Positions 34,637 to 44,348 of a DNA stretch of 64,000 nt are shown here, in pieces. The stretch spans positions 2,630,501 to 2,694,500 of the forward strand of contig NZ_CP157743.1 of assembly GCF_030717995.2 (NCBI RefSeq), in the 5' to 3' direction. The notes beneath the pieces are model-generated. The model was given only the letters and a program-made list of their open reading frames with translations. It was not told the DNA's origin and searched no databases. Positions within the stretch are counted from its first letter, which is position 1. The number at the start of each line of letters is the position of its first letter. The translations under genes were made by a program, and so were the position numbers. Source of the DNA: Methylomarinum sp. Ch1-1. Lineage in GTDB: Bacteria; Pseudomonadota; Gammaproteobacteria; Methylococcales; Methylomonadaceae.

Positions 34637-35296
34637 ATGAAGGCGACAACTTGGTTAATGGTGCTAGGGGCGGCGGTGTTGGTCAATACCAGCGCTTGCA
34701 GTCGCATCAAAAGTTATTTTCCCGACAAGCAGAAGGAATATCAGTACACCACTCAGATCCCCCCACTGCAACTGCCGTCCGATTTGCAAAATAACGCCAT
34801 CGTTGACAAGCCGCTGGTTGCGGAGCCGTTGCCTAGGCCGAGATCACCGGTCTATGACGAGGACGCTAAACCCGTCGTCGAAACGACGGAAGACTTTATT
34901 CCTGTCGAACTGGTCGACTTCGACGGCGGGGCGACCCGCCTGCGCATCGAAGAGCCGATGGTCAGGGCTTGGCGTCTTGTCGGCAAGGCGCTGAGTCGAC
35001 ATTCGATAGAAATCACCAGCCGCAACGAGCAGGAACATCTTTATGTGGTGCAGTACGACCCTGACGCCCAAAAAGTCGAAGACGGCGCCATCTGGGATGA
35101 GTTGGTGTTTTTTTTCGGGGAGGACCCGGCCCAGGAAAAAGAATTCCGGATCAGAATGTCTGAAAAAAACGCCCGCCTAACCGAGGTGATCGTCTTGGAT
35201 AAGCACGACACCCCATTGTCCCAGGGAGCCGGATTGAAGTTGCTGAATTTGCTGAAAAATACGATCAACGAAGATCTGGCCAATAAAAAGCAATAA
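34637..35296 (+). CDS. bamC: Outer-membrane assembly lipoprotein BamC
   Basis: 219-residue lipoprotein of the BAM complex. The signal peptide MKATTWLMVLGAAVLVNTSAC ends in a lipobox (NTSAC, slightly atypical). The N-terminal unstructured segment with PPLQLPSDLQN is the part known in E. coli to bind BamD. A helix-grip domain follows (VRAWRLVGKALSRHSIEITS, then FRIRMSEKNARLTEVIVLD). It is shorter than E. coli BamC (about 344 residues), so probably only one helix-grip domain is present. The ATG at 34637 was chosen because translation from 34589 would add a non-secretory leader. Confidence 0.85.
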   Translation: MKATTWLMVLGAAVLVNTSACSRIKSYFPDKQKEYQYTTQIPPLQLPSDLQNNAIVDKPLVAEPLPRPRSPVYDEDAKPVVETTEDFIPVELVDFDGGATRLRIEEPMVRAWRLVGKALSRHSIEITSRNEQEHLYVVQYDPDAQKVEDGAIWDELVFFFGEDPAQEKEFRIRMSEKNARLTEVIVLDKHDTPLSQGAGLKLLNLLKNTINEDLANKKQ

Positions 35297-35367
35297 CCAA
35301 GCCGTTCGGCCATGCTGACGCTGTCGCCAGATTAACCGATACCCTTTTACTGAACCCTCTGAATTAA

Positions 35368-38300
35368 ATGATCATCATTCCCGGAACCTCCGCACTTTCA
35401 AATTTCCGTATTAACAAATTACTGGGCGAGTTGCAGACTCTCGACGCCGGCATCGAAGCGGTGACGGCGCGCTTTATCCATTTCATCGATGCGGCAGCCG
35501 AACTGTCCGAACAGGAAACGCAAATCCTGCGGCGTTTGCTGGATTACGGTTACGCCGCACCCGACGAGGAAATTCAGGGCCAGACCTTGTTGGTGATACC
35601 ACGACCCGGCACCATTTCACCGTGGTCCAGCAAGGCCAGCGAAATCGCCGAGCGTTGCGGACTGGGAAAAATCAGACGCATCGAGCGCGGCATCGAATAT
35701 CGTATTGACGGCAAAAACGCCTTGGCGAGCGAAACCCGCGAACAGATTCATGCGCTGATTCATGACCGCATGATACAGAGCGTCGTCGACAGCGCCGAAG
35801 GTTTGAACCTGTTCGAAGAGCATGAGCCAAAACCGCTGCAAACGGTGGCGATCATCGAACAGGGCAGGGCGGCCTTGGTGGCCGCCAATAGCGAACTTGG
35901 GCTGGCCTTGTCGGATGACGAAATCGATTATTTGACCGATAGTTTTAGTCGCTTGGGCCGAAATCCGACCGATGTCGAGCTGATGATGTTCGCCCAAGCC
36001 AATTCCGAACATTGCCGGCACAAGATATTCAACGCCAGCTGGACCATCGATGGCGTGGATCAAGCGCAGTCATTGTTTCGCATGATACGGAATACCGCCG
36101 AGCAGAGTCCGGCGGGCATCTTATCCGCATACAGCGACAATGCCTCGGTGGTCGAAGGCAGTCGCGGTCAAGTGTTTGTCCGCGACGCCGCGAGCGGCGA
36201 ATACGGCTATGTCGAAGAGCAGGCGCATCTGTTGATGAAGGTGGAAACCCATAATCATCCGACCGCAATTTCCCCGCATCCGGGCGCGGCGACCGGTTCC
36301 GGCGGCGAAATTCGCGACGAAGGCGCAACCGGCCGGGGCTCAGCTACCAAGGCCGGCTTAACCGGTTTCAGCGTCTCGCATCTGAAGATTCCCGGTTACC
36401 CACAGCCTTGGGAAGAGGATTTCGGCAAGCCGGGACGGATCGCCTCGGCCTTGGATATCATGCTGGAAGGGCCGATTGGCGGCGCGGCGTTCAATAATGA
36501 ATTCGGCCGCCCCAATATCGCCGGTTATTTCCGCACTTTCGAACAGCCCTCCGAAACCGGCGAGACTAACGCCTATCGCGGTTATCACAAGCCGATCATG
36601 ATTGCCGGCGGCATGGGCAATATCCGTCCGATGCTGGTCGACAAACAGCCGATCCCGGCCGGTTCATTGATCATCATACTCGGCGGTCCGGCGATGCTGA
36701 TCGGCCTGGGCGGCGGCGCGGCGTCATCGCAAACCTCGGGCGAAAGCGCCGAGGAGCTCGATTTCGCTTCGGTGCAGCGCGAGAATCCGGAAATGGAACG
36801 GCGTTGTCAGGAAGTGATCAACCATTGTAACTCGCTGGGCGACGACACCCCGATCGTTTCGATACACGATATCGGCGCCGGCGGCTTATCCAATGCGGTG
36901 CCGGAAATCATCCATGACTGTGATCGCGGCGGCCGCTTCGAATTGCGCGACGTGCAGAACGCCGACAAAGGCATGTCGCCGATGCAGATTTGGTGTAACG
37001 AAGCCCAGGAACGCTATGTCGTCGCGATCAAGCCGGAATCGCTGGCGCTGTTCAAGTCGTTCTGTGAGCGCGAACATTGCTTGTATGCGGTGATCGGCGA
37101 AGCCACCGACGAAGAGCATCTGACGCTGAGCGACTCCTGGCTGGGCGGCAAGCCCGTCGATCTGCCGATGTCGGTGTTGTTCGGCAAGCCGCCGAAGATG
37201 CATCGCGATGTGAGCCATCAGGACAAAACGCTGGCGGGGCTGGATTTGACCGGTTTATCGCTGGATGACGCCGTCAAGCGCGTGCTGTCTTTCCCGGCCG
37301 TGGCCGACAAAAGCTTTTTGATTCATATTGGCGACCGCTCGGTGACCGGGTTGGTGGCCAGGGATCAGATGGTCGGTCCTTGGCAGGTGCCGGTGGCCGA
37401 TGTCGCGGTGACCGCGACAGGCTTTCAGGCCTTGACCGGCGAGGCGATGGCGATGGGCGAGCGGACGCCGCTGGCCTTGATCGATGCGCCGGCTTCCGGC
37501 CGCATGGCGATCGCCGAAGCGTTAACCAACCTGGCGGCGACTCGCATCGAATCGCTGAACAAGGTGAAACTTTCCGCCAACTGGATGGCGGCGGCCGGCA
37601 GCGCAGGCGAGGATGCGGCGTTGTTCGATACCGTCAAGACGGTCGGTATGGAGCTGTGTCCTGAACTGGGCATCGCGATACCGGTCGGCAAAGACTCGTT
37701 GTCGATGAAGACGGTGTGGAAGGACGCTAGCGGCGAGAAAACGATGACGTCGCCGCTGTCATTGATTATCACCGCCTTTGCGCCGGTGGCCGATATCAGT
37801 CGGACGCTGACTCCGCAATTGCAAGCTGGCGACAGCGACTTGTTGTTGATCGACTTGGGCGAAGGCAAAAACCGTCTAGGCGGTTCGGTGCTGGCTCAGG
37901 TTTACAAGCAGTTGGGCAATGAAGCGCCCGATGTTAATGCGGCCTTATTGAAGGCCTTTTTCGAGGTCATCCAGGCCCTGAACGGCGAAGACAAGTTGCG
38001 CGCCTATCACGACCGTTCCGACGGCGGCTTGTTGGCTTCCGTTGCGGAAATGGTCTTCACCGGCCGTCAAGGTGCGGAGCTAAATTTAGACAGTCTAGGT
38101 GATGATGCCTGGGCGACCTTGTTCAACGAGGAATTGGGCGCGGTGATCCAGGTTAACAGCGCCGATTGCGCGTATGTCTTGGATCGGCTGGAACAAGCCG
38201 GCTTAGGCCATTGCAGCCATCAAATCGGACGCGTGACGGATCGCCAGCAGCTGACGATATCTCATCGAGGTCAGACGATCTATGCCAATAATCGGGCCGA

Positions 38301-39228
38301 GCTGCAGCAAACCTGGTCGGAGCTCAGCTACCGGATGCAGGCCTTGCGGGATAATCCCGATTGCGCCAGAAAACAGTTCGAACGCATCGCCGATGACAAT
38401 GATCCGGGGTTGTCGGCAAGCCTGAGTTTCGACGTCAATGACGATGTCGCGTCCCGATTTGCCGACGCCGAACGGCCGCAGGTGGCGATCTTGCGCGAGC
38501 AGGGCGTCAATGGCCATGTCGAAATGGCGGCCGCCTTCGACCGCGCCGGCTTCAAGGCGATCGATGTGCATATGAGCGACATCATTCATGGCCGCGTGAC
38601 GCTGCGCGACTTCACCGGTCTGGTTGCCTGCGGCGGTTTCTCTTATGGTGACGTGCTCGGCGCCGGCGGCGGCTGGGCCAAATCGATCCTGTTCAATGAT
38701 CAGGCGCGCGATGAATTTGCCGCATTCTTCCAGCGTCAAGACACCTTCGGATTAGGGGTCTGTAACGGTTGTCAGATGATGTCCGGACTGAAGGAAATCA
38801 TACCGGGCGCCGAGCATTGGCCGGCTTTCAAACGCAACGATTCCGAGCAGTTCGAAGCGCGCGTCGCGATGGTCAAGGTGCAGGAATCGCCGTCGATCCT
38901 GTTGCAGGGCATGGCCGGATCGATGCTGCCGGTAGTTGTTGCGCATGGGGAAGGACGCGCCGAATTCTCCGGTGATCCGCATGAGGCCCAGGTGGCCTTG
39001 AGTTATGTCGATAACTACGGCCGGGTGACGACCGACTTCCCGGCCAATCCTAACGGTTCGCCGTTCGGCATCACCGGCTTGACGACGCTCGACGGCCGAT
39101 TCACGATCATGATGCCGCATCCGGAACGCTGTTTCAGGACGCTGCAGAATTCCTGGCATCCCGATGATTGGCGCGAAGACGGCGCCTGGATGAGGATGTT
39201 TAGAAACGCCAGAGTCTGGGTGGGTTGA
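35368..39228 (+). CDS. purL: Phosphoribosylformylglycinamidine synthase (large PurL)
   Basis: 1286-residue single-chain enzyme for the fourth step of purine synthesis (FGAR + Gln + ATP to FGAM). Domain order: an N-terminal PurS-like domain (1-150), a linker with [16 protein letters not shown], two AIRS-type ATP-binding halves ([20 protein letters not shown]; later [16 protein letters not shown]), and a C-terminal class I glutaminase with the nucleophile Cys in [13 protein letters not shown] and the HPE motif in MMPHPERCF. All parts appear intact. It lies 71 bp after bamC; in E. coli the next gene there is purC. Confidence 0.97.
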   Translation: MIIIPGTSALSNFRINKLLGELQTLDAGIEAVTARFIHFIDAAAELSEQETQILRRLLDYGYAAPDEEIQGQTLLVIPRPGTISPWSSKASEIAERCGLGKIRRIERGIEYRIDGKNALASETREQIHALIHDRMIQSVVDSAEGLNLFEEHEPKPLQTVAIIEQGRAALVAANSELGLALSDDEIDYLTDSFSRLGRNPTDVELMMFAQANSEHCRHKIFNASWTIDGVDQAQSLFRMIRNTAEQSPAGILSAYSDNASVVEGSRGQVFVRDAASGEYGYVEEQAHLLMKVETHNHPTAISPHPGAATGSGGEIRDEGATGRGSATKAGLTGFSVSHLKIPGYPQPWEEDFGKPGRIASALDIMLEGPIGGAAFNNEFGRPNIAGYFRTFEQPSETGETNAYRGYHKPIMIAGGMGNIRPMLVDKQPIPAGSLIIILGGPAMLIGLGGGAASSQTSGESAEELDFASVQRENPEMERRCQEVINHCNSLGDDTPIVSIHDIGAGGLSNAVPEIIHDCDRGGRFELRDVQNADKGMSPMQIWCNEAQERYVVAIKPESLALFKSFCEREHCLYAVIGEATDEEHLTLSDSWLGGKPVDLPMSVLFGKPPKMHRDVSHQDKTLAGLDLTGLSLDDAVKRVLSFPAVADKSFLIHIGDRSVTGLVARDQMVGPWQVPVADVAVTATGFQALTGEAMAMGERTPLALIDAPASGRMAIAEALTNLAATRIESLNKVKLSANWMAAAGSAGEDAALFDTVKTVGMELCPELGIAIPVGKDSLSMKTVWKDASGEKTMTSPLSLIITAFAPVADISRTLTPQLQAGDSDLLLIDLGEGKNRLGGSVLAQVYKQLGNEAPDVNAALLKAFFEVIQALNGEDKLRAYHDRSDGGLLASVAEMVFTGRQGAELNLDSLGDDAWATLFNEELGAVIQVNSADCAYVLDRLEQAGLGHCSHQIGRVTDRQQLTISHRGQTIYANNRAELQQTWSELSYRMQALRDNPDCARKQFERIADDNDPGLSASLSFDVNDDVASRFADAERPQVAILREQGVNGHVEMAAAFDRAGFKAIDVHMSDIIHGRVTLRDFTGLVACGGFSYGDVLGAGGGWAKSILFNDQARDEFAAFFQRQDTFGLGVCNGCQMMSGLKEIIPGAEHWPAFKRNDSEQFEARVAMVKVQESPSILLQGMAGSMLPVVVAHGEGRAEFSGDPHEAQVALSYVDNYGRVTTDFPANPNGSPFGITGLTTLDGRFTIMMPHPERCFRTLQNSWHPDDWREDGAWMRMFRNARVWVG

Positions 39229-39368
39229 AAACCAAAAAAAAGATGCCATATTCATTGCTGAAAACGTTTTCCAAGTGAATAATGAAACGAGGTGAGATCA
39301 ATTCGCCTCGTTCCATCGTATGCAGATAATGCATAGTGAAGTTTTTCCGCAACTAACTGGAGAATAAT

Positions 39369-39806
39369 ATGGCTATTACACGTTACGAACCCTGGAACCT
39401 GTTGAATCAATTGCAGCGTGAACTGGATCGCATGCACGAAGGCGATACCGAAGGCGGCTCCATCGCGACCGCGGAATGGGCGCCGGCGGTGGATATTAAA
39501 GAGGATAACGATCGTTTCACCTTATATGCCGATATCCCCGGCGTTAAACCGGAAGATATGGATGTCAGCATGGAAGAAGGCGTGCTGACGATCAAGGGTG
39601 AAAAGGAAAGCGAAACTAGCACCGAAAAAGAAGGTTACAAGCGCATCGAGCGGACTTCCGGCTCGTTTTATCGTCGCTTCAGCTTGCCCGATACCGCGGA
39701 TGCCGAGGCGATTACCGCAAAATCAAAAAATGGCGTGCTGGAAATCGTGATACCGAAGCGGGAAGCGGTCAAACCGAAAAAAATCAGCGTCGCCGCTGAG
39801 GAATAA
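39369..39806 (+). CDS. Small heat-shock protein (Hsp20/alpha-crystallin)
   Basis: 145-residue ATP-independent holdase chaperone that keeps unfolded proteins soluble. The alpha-crystallin domain spans about 37-130 (PAVDIKEDNDRFTLYADIPG to NGVLEIVIPKRE) with the conserved NGVLEIVIPK end. The N-terminal arm is short (MAITRYEPWNLLNQLQREL), and the usual C-terminal IxI is represented by KKISVAAEE. The gene is monocistronic, with ACTGGAG before the ATG and its own terminator. A heat-shock sigma promoter is expected but not clearly seen. Confidence 0.95.
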   Translation: MAITRYEPWNLLNQLQRELDRMHEGDTEGGSIATAEWAPAVDIKEDNDRFTLYADIPGVKPEDMDVSMEEGVLTIKGEKESETSTEKEGYKRIERTSGSFYRRFSLPDTADAEAITAKSKNGVLEIVIPKREAVKPKKISVAAEE

Positions 39807-39810
39807 GACA

Positions 39811-39836
39811 GAAACGGAGCCTTAGGGCTCCGTTTC
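39811..39836 (+). terminator. Terminator hairpin of the Hsp20 gene
   Basis: GAAACGGAGCC and GGCTCCGTTTC form an 11-bp stem around a 4-base loop. The T tract is short and interrupted. The stem is symmetric enough to serve the convergent sixA gene too. Confidence 0.8.
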
Positions 39837-39866
39837 AGTTTGAACGAGGCGGCTCCTCGGCCTTTT

Positions 39867-40376
39867 TCAAGACAATGACGAGGCGCGGATAAGGCTAACG
39901 AGCTGGGCGGCGCCGTTAGCCAGTTTCGTCCAGTCATCCGGCATATTCAACATTGCCAGTGTCGCGGTGGCCAGCAATTTGCCGTCTTTCGGAGGCGCCA
40001 AGGTTCCCGCCTGGAGATAAAGCAGCAGCTGTTCCAGGCCGGGGTTATGGCCGACCAATAACACCCGTTCGGCGCCCGCAGGGCAATCGCTCAGCACCGC
40101 CTTCAGGTCGCCTAGACCGGCCTCATAGAGGCGAGGATCATAATGTATAGACCGCGTGTCCAACTCAATCGCCTTGCTTAATCGTTTAGCGGTCGCTTTA
40201 GCTCTTTCCGCCGGTGAACTGACGATATAATCGGGGATCAACTGTCGATCTTTCAGCCAAATTCCGATGCGCTTGGCCCCGAGTTTGCCGCGTTTTTTCA
40301 GCGGGCGGTCGAAATCGTCGACATCGACACGCCAATCCGATTTGCCATGGCGCAATAACAGTAATTGTTTATGCAT
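39867..40376 (-). CDS. sixA: SixA-type histidine phosphatase
   Basis: 169-residue member of the histidine phosphatase superfamily. The RHG motif with the phospho-accepting His10 is LLLLRHGKSDW; a second catalytic His lies in LLVGHNPGLEQL. E. coli SixA dephosphorylates phosphohistidine on phosphotransfer proteins such as PtsO. Length and layout fit SixA rather than phosphoglycerate mutase. It converges on the Hsp20 gene. Confidence 0.9.
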   Translation of the reverse strand: MHKQLLLLRHGKSDWRVDVDDFDRPLKKRGKLGAKRIGIWLKDRQLIPDYIVSSPAERAKATAKRLSKAIELDTRSIHYDPRLYEAGLGDLKAVLSDCPAGAERVLLVGHNPGLEQLLLYLQAGTLAPPKDGKLLATATLAMLNMPDDWTKLANGAAQLVSLIRASSLS

Positions 40377-40399
40377 GGGTAATTATTCAGAGCGTGGTT

Positions 40400-40507
40400 A
40401 GGGTCAGGTCTAGAAAAATAGCTATAACCAACACTCGAAATTTAAAGCGATAATGAGTTTACCCTCTTTATTTTTGATAAAACAGCTATAAATCTAGACC
40501 TGACCCT
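40400..40507. repeat. 108-bp palindromic element with AGGGTCAGGTCTAGA ends
   Basis: The inverted ends AGGGTCAGGTCTAGA plus about 9 more partly matched bases enclose a 60-bp non-coding AT-rich centre. The GGTCAG-type end resembles those of REP-transposase elements, but no gene is inside. Immediately after it, at about 40508-40580, is a worn remnant of the GGGCATGGGG-type element. Confidence 0.75.
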
Positions 40508-40579
40508 GTTCGCACCTGCCGCCGACATCCTAGCCGAACACACCCTAAGCCCTCTTTTTTCAAATTCGGAATGGCTGGC

Positions 40580-42601
40580 TTAAAAGGGAATGAAGAGCAG
40601 ACAGACAACATCGTTGCGATAATTGTCGACCGTTTTGTATTCACGATAGCCTTGCGATACGGCGATGCCCAGGATGTATTTTTTGCCTTGGTAGTCGATG
40701 ACTTCCGACGCACGCTGGCCCGCCGTTAAGTTAAAATAGCGTTCCGCTAGCTCCAGCCGGGCGCCGCTGCGTAACTCGGCATGATTGGCGACGGCGATGA
40801 TGGTTTGTTGCCTGTCGGCGAAAAGCGCGAAACAGCCGTCGATCAGCCGGCCTTTTTTATTGCGTGGCAAGGCGTCTTCCAGCATCGAGCGGAATTGCGG
40901 CTCGCTGTCAAAGACGATGCCGATGCCGCCGAGAATGTTGGCGCTATGATTCAGCTCGCTAATCGAGGCATTGTAGATATAGGTATGGCGGCCGCCATAA
41001 AAACTGGATTCGACAAACGGCGAAACGGCGTATTGCTGGCTATCGTGGATTCTCAATGCGTTATAGGCCGCCGTCTGTTCAGGCAACAGCTGGCCGACGA
41101 TATGTTGTTCGCTCGGGTTGGAAACCGCTAAGATCTCCCCTTTTTGGTCATAGACATAAAGATTCGTGTAAACGGTGTATAAGTCATTGATGTAGCATAG
41201 GATATTGGCGATATGCTGTTTGTCTTCATTGTTTATTTCGGCCTGATTCAAGATCCGTCTGAATTCGGTGGTCAAGGCCCACCAACGGCAATCATTGGCG
41301 CGTTCGTAGAGGTTGCGGTCCATGATATCGACCGCCAGGGCGGCCAGAAAGCCGGCATTGTCGAGATGGGACGACATGACCGTCACTTCTTGCAGCGAAT
41401 CGACCGATTCGGTAAAGATGTCGGCTATGTCGGAGCCGATCTTCTTGATGGCGTCCAAGACCGGCATGAATTCGGCGGCATTCTTGCGGGCCGATGTGAT
41501 CTGGCCGTTCAGCACCAGCAAACTCAAATCCGTGTTGACGTCCAGCGATGCTTGACGGATCTCTTTTAACTCCGGAGTAAAATGGCTGGCCTGATTGATG
41601 ATCTCCGCATAATTCCGGCCGTTATCGCGTTGTTTTTGATCGTCTTTAAAGGCCAGATTCAACGGTGTCATCATCTGACCCCGCCAGCCCAGGCCGAAAA
41701 AACCCTGATAACCGTTGGTCCGGCAGGTGCTGGTGATGTATTTCTGGCCTTTAAACGTCACGATGCTCAGCGGATCATGGGTATTGAGGGTCGCGGCCGG
41801 CGGTATCTTGTTATTGTCGCTGCTGGCGATGACCTTGCCCCGTTTGTCCAGTATCATCAGCACCCCGATATCGTCGGGCCGCATTAAATTGTCGAAGATC
41901 CCCGTCATCTCATCGTCGAAACGAAAACAAAGGCATAGAACGCCCAGAACTTCAGAGGCTGCGTCATTGGTTGCGGTAATTTTGCTGGAATAGATCAATG
42001 AATGCGGCTTATTCGATTGCAGATCGCTGTAGCGAAAGGTTTCGACATACTCCGTATCGCTGTTCAGGGTTTCCCGAATCAAAGCATCTTTCGAATGCTT
42101 AATCGGGTTAGCGTGATCCAGATGGGCCCTGACGTTGCCATGGGTATCCAAAATGATGATTTCGTCATAAACGGAATATTTTTTCACATACTCTTGCAGG
42201 CGCAAGGCTATGAATGACTCGTCGATGTCGCCTGTCGCCGATAAAAATGAGCGTATATCGTCGTCGGTGGCTAAAAAACCGACATCGGCGGTGCGTTCAA
42301 ACAGGTTTCGAATCAGGATATCGACCGCCACCTGGGCCTTCGAGGCGTTATCGAGAGTCAGTTTTTGCAGATTTTCCAATAACAGGTTATCGGTCAATTT
42401 GTTCTGCAACTCGCCGAATTTATCCTTGGTGCGCTGCATGTCTTCCAGTATCGTCGAAGCGATGTTGTGGCTGTTGATTTTGCCAATTAAGGCGATTTTC
42501 CCCCACCAGTTGTTCAGCGAGTCCAAGCGCTTTTCATAGTTTTGCACTAAAGGCATGGCTTGCATCAGGGTATTGGAATGTTTATTTAAGAATGCTTGCA
42601 T
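40580..42601 (-). CDS. Soluble protein with repeated Cache-like sensor domains
   Basis: 673 residues with no signal peptide and no convincing membrane helix. At least two double-Cache-like blocks can be seen: one around YSVYDEIIILDTHGNVRAHL and VLMILDKRGKVIASS, another around YTNLYVYDQKGEILAVSNP and LFADRQQTIIAVANH. Each block is preceded by a helical segment containing a similar phrase (AVDILIRNLFERTADVGFLA; AVDIMDRNLYERANDCRWWA), an internal duplication. There is no HAMP, kinase, GGDEF or chemoreceptor signalling domain. A cytosolic ligand sensor or chemotaxis accessory is possible. Function unknown. Confidence 0.7.
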   Translation of the reverse strand: MQAFLNKHSNTLMQAMPLVQNYEKRLDSLNNWWGKIALIGKINSHNIASTILEDMQRTKDKFGELQNKLTDNLLLENLQKLTLDNASKAQVAVDILIRNLFERTADVGFLATDDDIRSFLSATGDIDESFIALRLQEYVKKYSVYDEIIILDTHGNVRAHLDHANPIKHSKDALIRETLNSDTEYVETFRYSDLQSNKPHSLIYSSKITATNDAASEVLGVLCLCFRFDDEMTGIFDNLMRPDDIGVLMILDKRGKVIASSDNNKIPPAATLNTHDPLSIVTFKGQKYITSTCRTNGYQGFFGLGWRGQMMTPLNLAFKDDQKQRDNGRNYAEIINQASHFTPELKEIRQASLDVNTDLSLLVLNGQITSARKNAAEFMPVLDAIKKIGSDIADIFTESVDSLQEVTVMSSHLDNAGFLAALAVDIMDRNLYERANDCRWWALTTEFRRILNQAEINNEDKQHIANILCYINDLYTVYTNLYVYDQKGEILAVSNPSEQHIVGQLLPEQTAAYNALRIHDSQQYAVSPFVESSFYGGRHTYIYNASISELNHSANILGGIGIVFDSEPQFRSMLEDALPRNKKGRLIDGCFALFADRQQTIIAVANHAELRSGARLELAERYFNLTAGQRASEVIDYQGKKYILGIAVSQGYREYKTVDNYRNDVVCLLFIPF

Positions 42602-42932
42602 GGTGTTGCGCGGTTTATTGAAGTTATGGTTCTGTAAGGCTGCGATTGAAAACAGGGCTTAAGCAATAAATATGCCTTGCTAACATGGACCTGGTATGTG
42701 AGGCGCCCTAGCGTGCGTTACTAGATCATCGGTTTAAGCGACAGTTGATTGATTTGCACCAAATGGGGTCGTGGATGCGTGAATGTGGTGCGTCGATCTG
42801 CAGCATCAGCAATTCCCAATTTGAGTATTTTTGAACGCCAAAGTGGGAATTGCTGTTGCAGCATACTCAGCATGTCATTCTTTTGCTGGTCTGATAATAT
42901 GGAAGCCTTTTCAGGAGCAGTGGATTATCATC
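42602..42932. other. Intergenic region with a 49-bp hairpin (42807-42855)
   Basis: CAGCAATTCCCAATTTG and CAAAGTGGGAATTGCTG form a 17-bp near-perfect stem. This is the uninterrupted form of the hairpins found split at 3074-3604 and 31258-31493. It lies in the upstream region of the aldo/keto reductase gene, so that gene's apparent upstream extension to 42831 is not coding. Nothing else is supported in the region. Confidence 0.7.
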
Positions 42933-43970
42933 ATGCGTTATCGACTATTGGGCCGTTCCGACCTGAAGGTCAGCGAAATTTGTTTGGGCACGATGACTTT
43001 CGGTCAGCAGAATAACGAGGCGGAAGGGCATGCTCAACTGGATATGGCGCTGGATCACGGCGTCAATTTTATTGATACGGCGGAAATGTACGCCATTCCT
43101 CCGCGCGCGGAAACCTATGGCGAAACCGAACGCATCATCGGTAATTGGCTGCATAAAACCGGCAAACGCGATCGAATCATCCTCGCCTCCAAGGTGATCG
43201 GCCAGGCCGAGTGGATGTCCTATGTCCGTAACGGCCGGGCTTGTTTGGACCGGGCCAACATTGAGCAAGCGATAGACGACAGCCTGCGCCGGCTGCGAAC
43301 CGGTTATCTGGATTTATATCAGCTGCACTGGCCTGATCGGCAAACCAATTTTTTCGGCAAGCTCGGTTATCAATATGCGCAACAATCGCCGCCGACGACG
43401 ATCGAAGAAACCCTGCAGGTGTTAGCGGATTTGGTGAAGGCCGGCAAGGTCAGATATGTTGGTGTTTCCAATGAAACGCCTTGGGGGGTGATGGAATATC
43501 TACGCTGCAGTGAAAGACTGGATTTGCCGCGCATCGTCTCGATACAGAATCCCTATAGTTTGCTCAATCGCAGCTATGAGGTCGGTTTGGCGGAAATCAG
43601 TCGGCAGGAACAATTGCCTCTGTTGGCTTATTCGCCGTTGGGATTCGGCGTGTTGACCGGAAAGTACATCGGTCAGCAGCCGGAGCAGGCTCGTCTCAGT
43701 CTGTTCAATAACTATCAGCGTTATTCCACCGACAACGGCGTCGCCGCCACCGCCGATTATGTCGCACTGGCGCGCAAACATCGATTGTCGCCTGCGCAGA
43801 TGGCGCTCGCCTTCGTCAACAGCCGGCCTTTCGTCGGCGCGACGATTATCGGCGCAACCAATCTGGAGCAATTAAAGGAAAACCTCGCCAGCGTCGAGTT
43901 GGAATTGAACGAGGAGTTATTGCAGGACATCGAGGAGATTCATCGACGTTATCCGAACCCTTGTCCGTAA
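42933..43970 (+). CDS. NADP(H)-dependent aldo/keto reductase, Tas-like
   Basis: 345-residue TIM-barrel reductase. The N-terminus MRYRLLGRSDLKVSEICLGT is typical. The catalytic tetrad is Asp in NFIDTAEMY (with Tyr), Lys in ILASKVIG and His in YQLHWPDR. The long insert (RTGYLDLYQLHWPDRQTNFFG) and the C-terminal VGATIIGATNLEQLKENL NADPH-binding segment resemble E. coli Tas. The ATG at 42933 is where homology starts; AGGAG lies 14 bp upstream, farther than usual. The physiological substrate is unknown. Confidence 0.93.
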   Translation: MRYRLLGRSDLKVSEICLGTMTFGQQNNEAEGHAQLDMALDHGVNFIDTAEMYAIPPRAETYGETERIIGNWLHKTGKRDRIILASKVIGQAEWMSYVRNGRACLDRANIEQAIDDSLRRLRTGYLDLYQLHWPDRQTNFFGKLGYQYAQQSPPTTIEETLQVLADLVKAGKVRYVGVSNETPWGVMEYLRCSERLDLPRIVSIQNPYSLLNRSYEVGLAEISRQEQLPLLAYSPLGFGVLTGKYIGQQPEQARLSLFNNYQRYSTDNGVAATADYVALARKHRLSPAQMALAFVNSRPFVGATIIGATNLEQLKENLASVELELNEELLQDIEEIHRRYPNPCP

Positions 43971-43994
43971 TCATCAAACCGTTGAGGAGAAACG

Positions 43995-44342
43995 ATGCCA
44001 TACTTGAAACTGAAAACCAATATTGCCGTCAGTCAGGAACAATCGCCGAAGTTGCTTGCGGAGTTGTCGCAAATGCTTGCCAGCGAGACCGGTAAACCCG
44101 AGCGCTATGTCATGGTGGAAATGAGTTCCGGGCGGACGATGCTTTTTTCCGGCACCGACGAGCCGTTGGCGTATCTGGAATGCAAGAGCATCGGCTTGAC
44201 CTCGGCCCAGGTCAAGGCCTTGTCCGCGTCTATCAGTCAGGTGCTGCAAACCCGGCTGCAATTAGCGCCGGACCGGGTTTATATCGAATTCAGCAACTGT
44301 CCGGCCGAACACTGGGGCTGGAACGGTTCAACATTCGGCTGA
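43995..44342 (+). CDS. MIF/phenylpyruvate tautomerase family protein
   Basis: 115 residues of the tautomerase superfamily. After Met removal the catalytic base would be Pro1 (MPYLKLKTN). The family pattern continues with LAELSQMLASETGKPERYVMV and ends VYIEFSNCPAEHWGWNGSTFG, the MIF signature with the NWGWNG-like loop. Bacterial relatives may tautomerise keto-enol substrates; no substrate is suggested here. It starts 24 bp after the aldo/keto reductase, with GAGGAG before the ATG, probably the same transcript. Confidence 0.93.
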   Translation: MPYLKLKTNIAVSQEQSPKLLAELSQMLASETGKPERYVMVEMSSGRTMLFSGTDEPLAYLECKSIGLTSAQVKALSASISQVLQTRLQLAPDRVYIEFSNCPAEHWGWNGSTFG

Positions 44343-44348
44343 GAATTG

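Noticed and set aside
33757-39228. dapA-bamC-purL as an unusual operon
   Set aside because: dapA-bamC is standard and purine genes often follow; there is a 71-bp gap, so nothing more is claimed.
42831-42932. N-terminal extension of the aldo/keto reductase
   Set aside because: It covers the right arm of a hairpin repeat; family homology begins at 42933.
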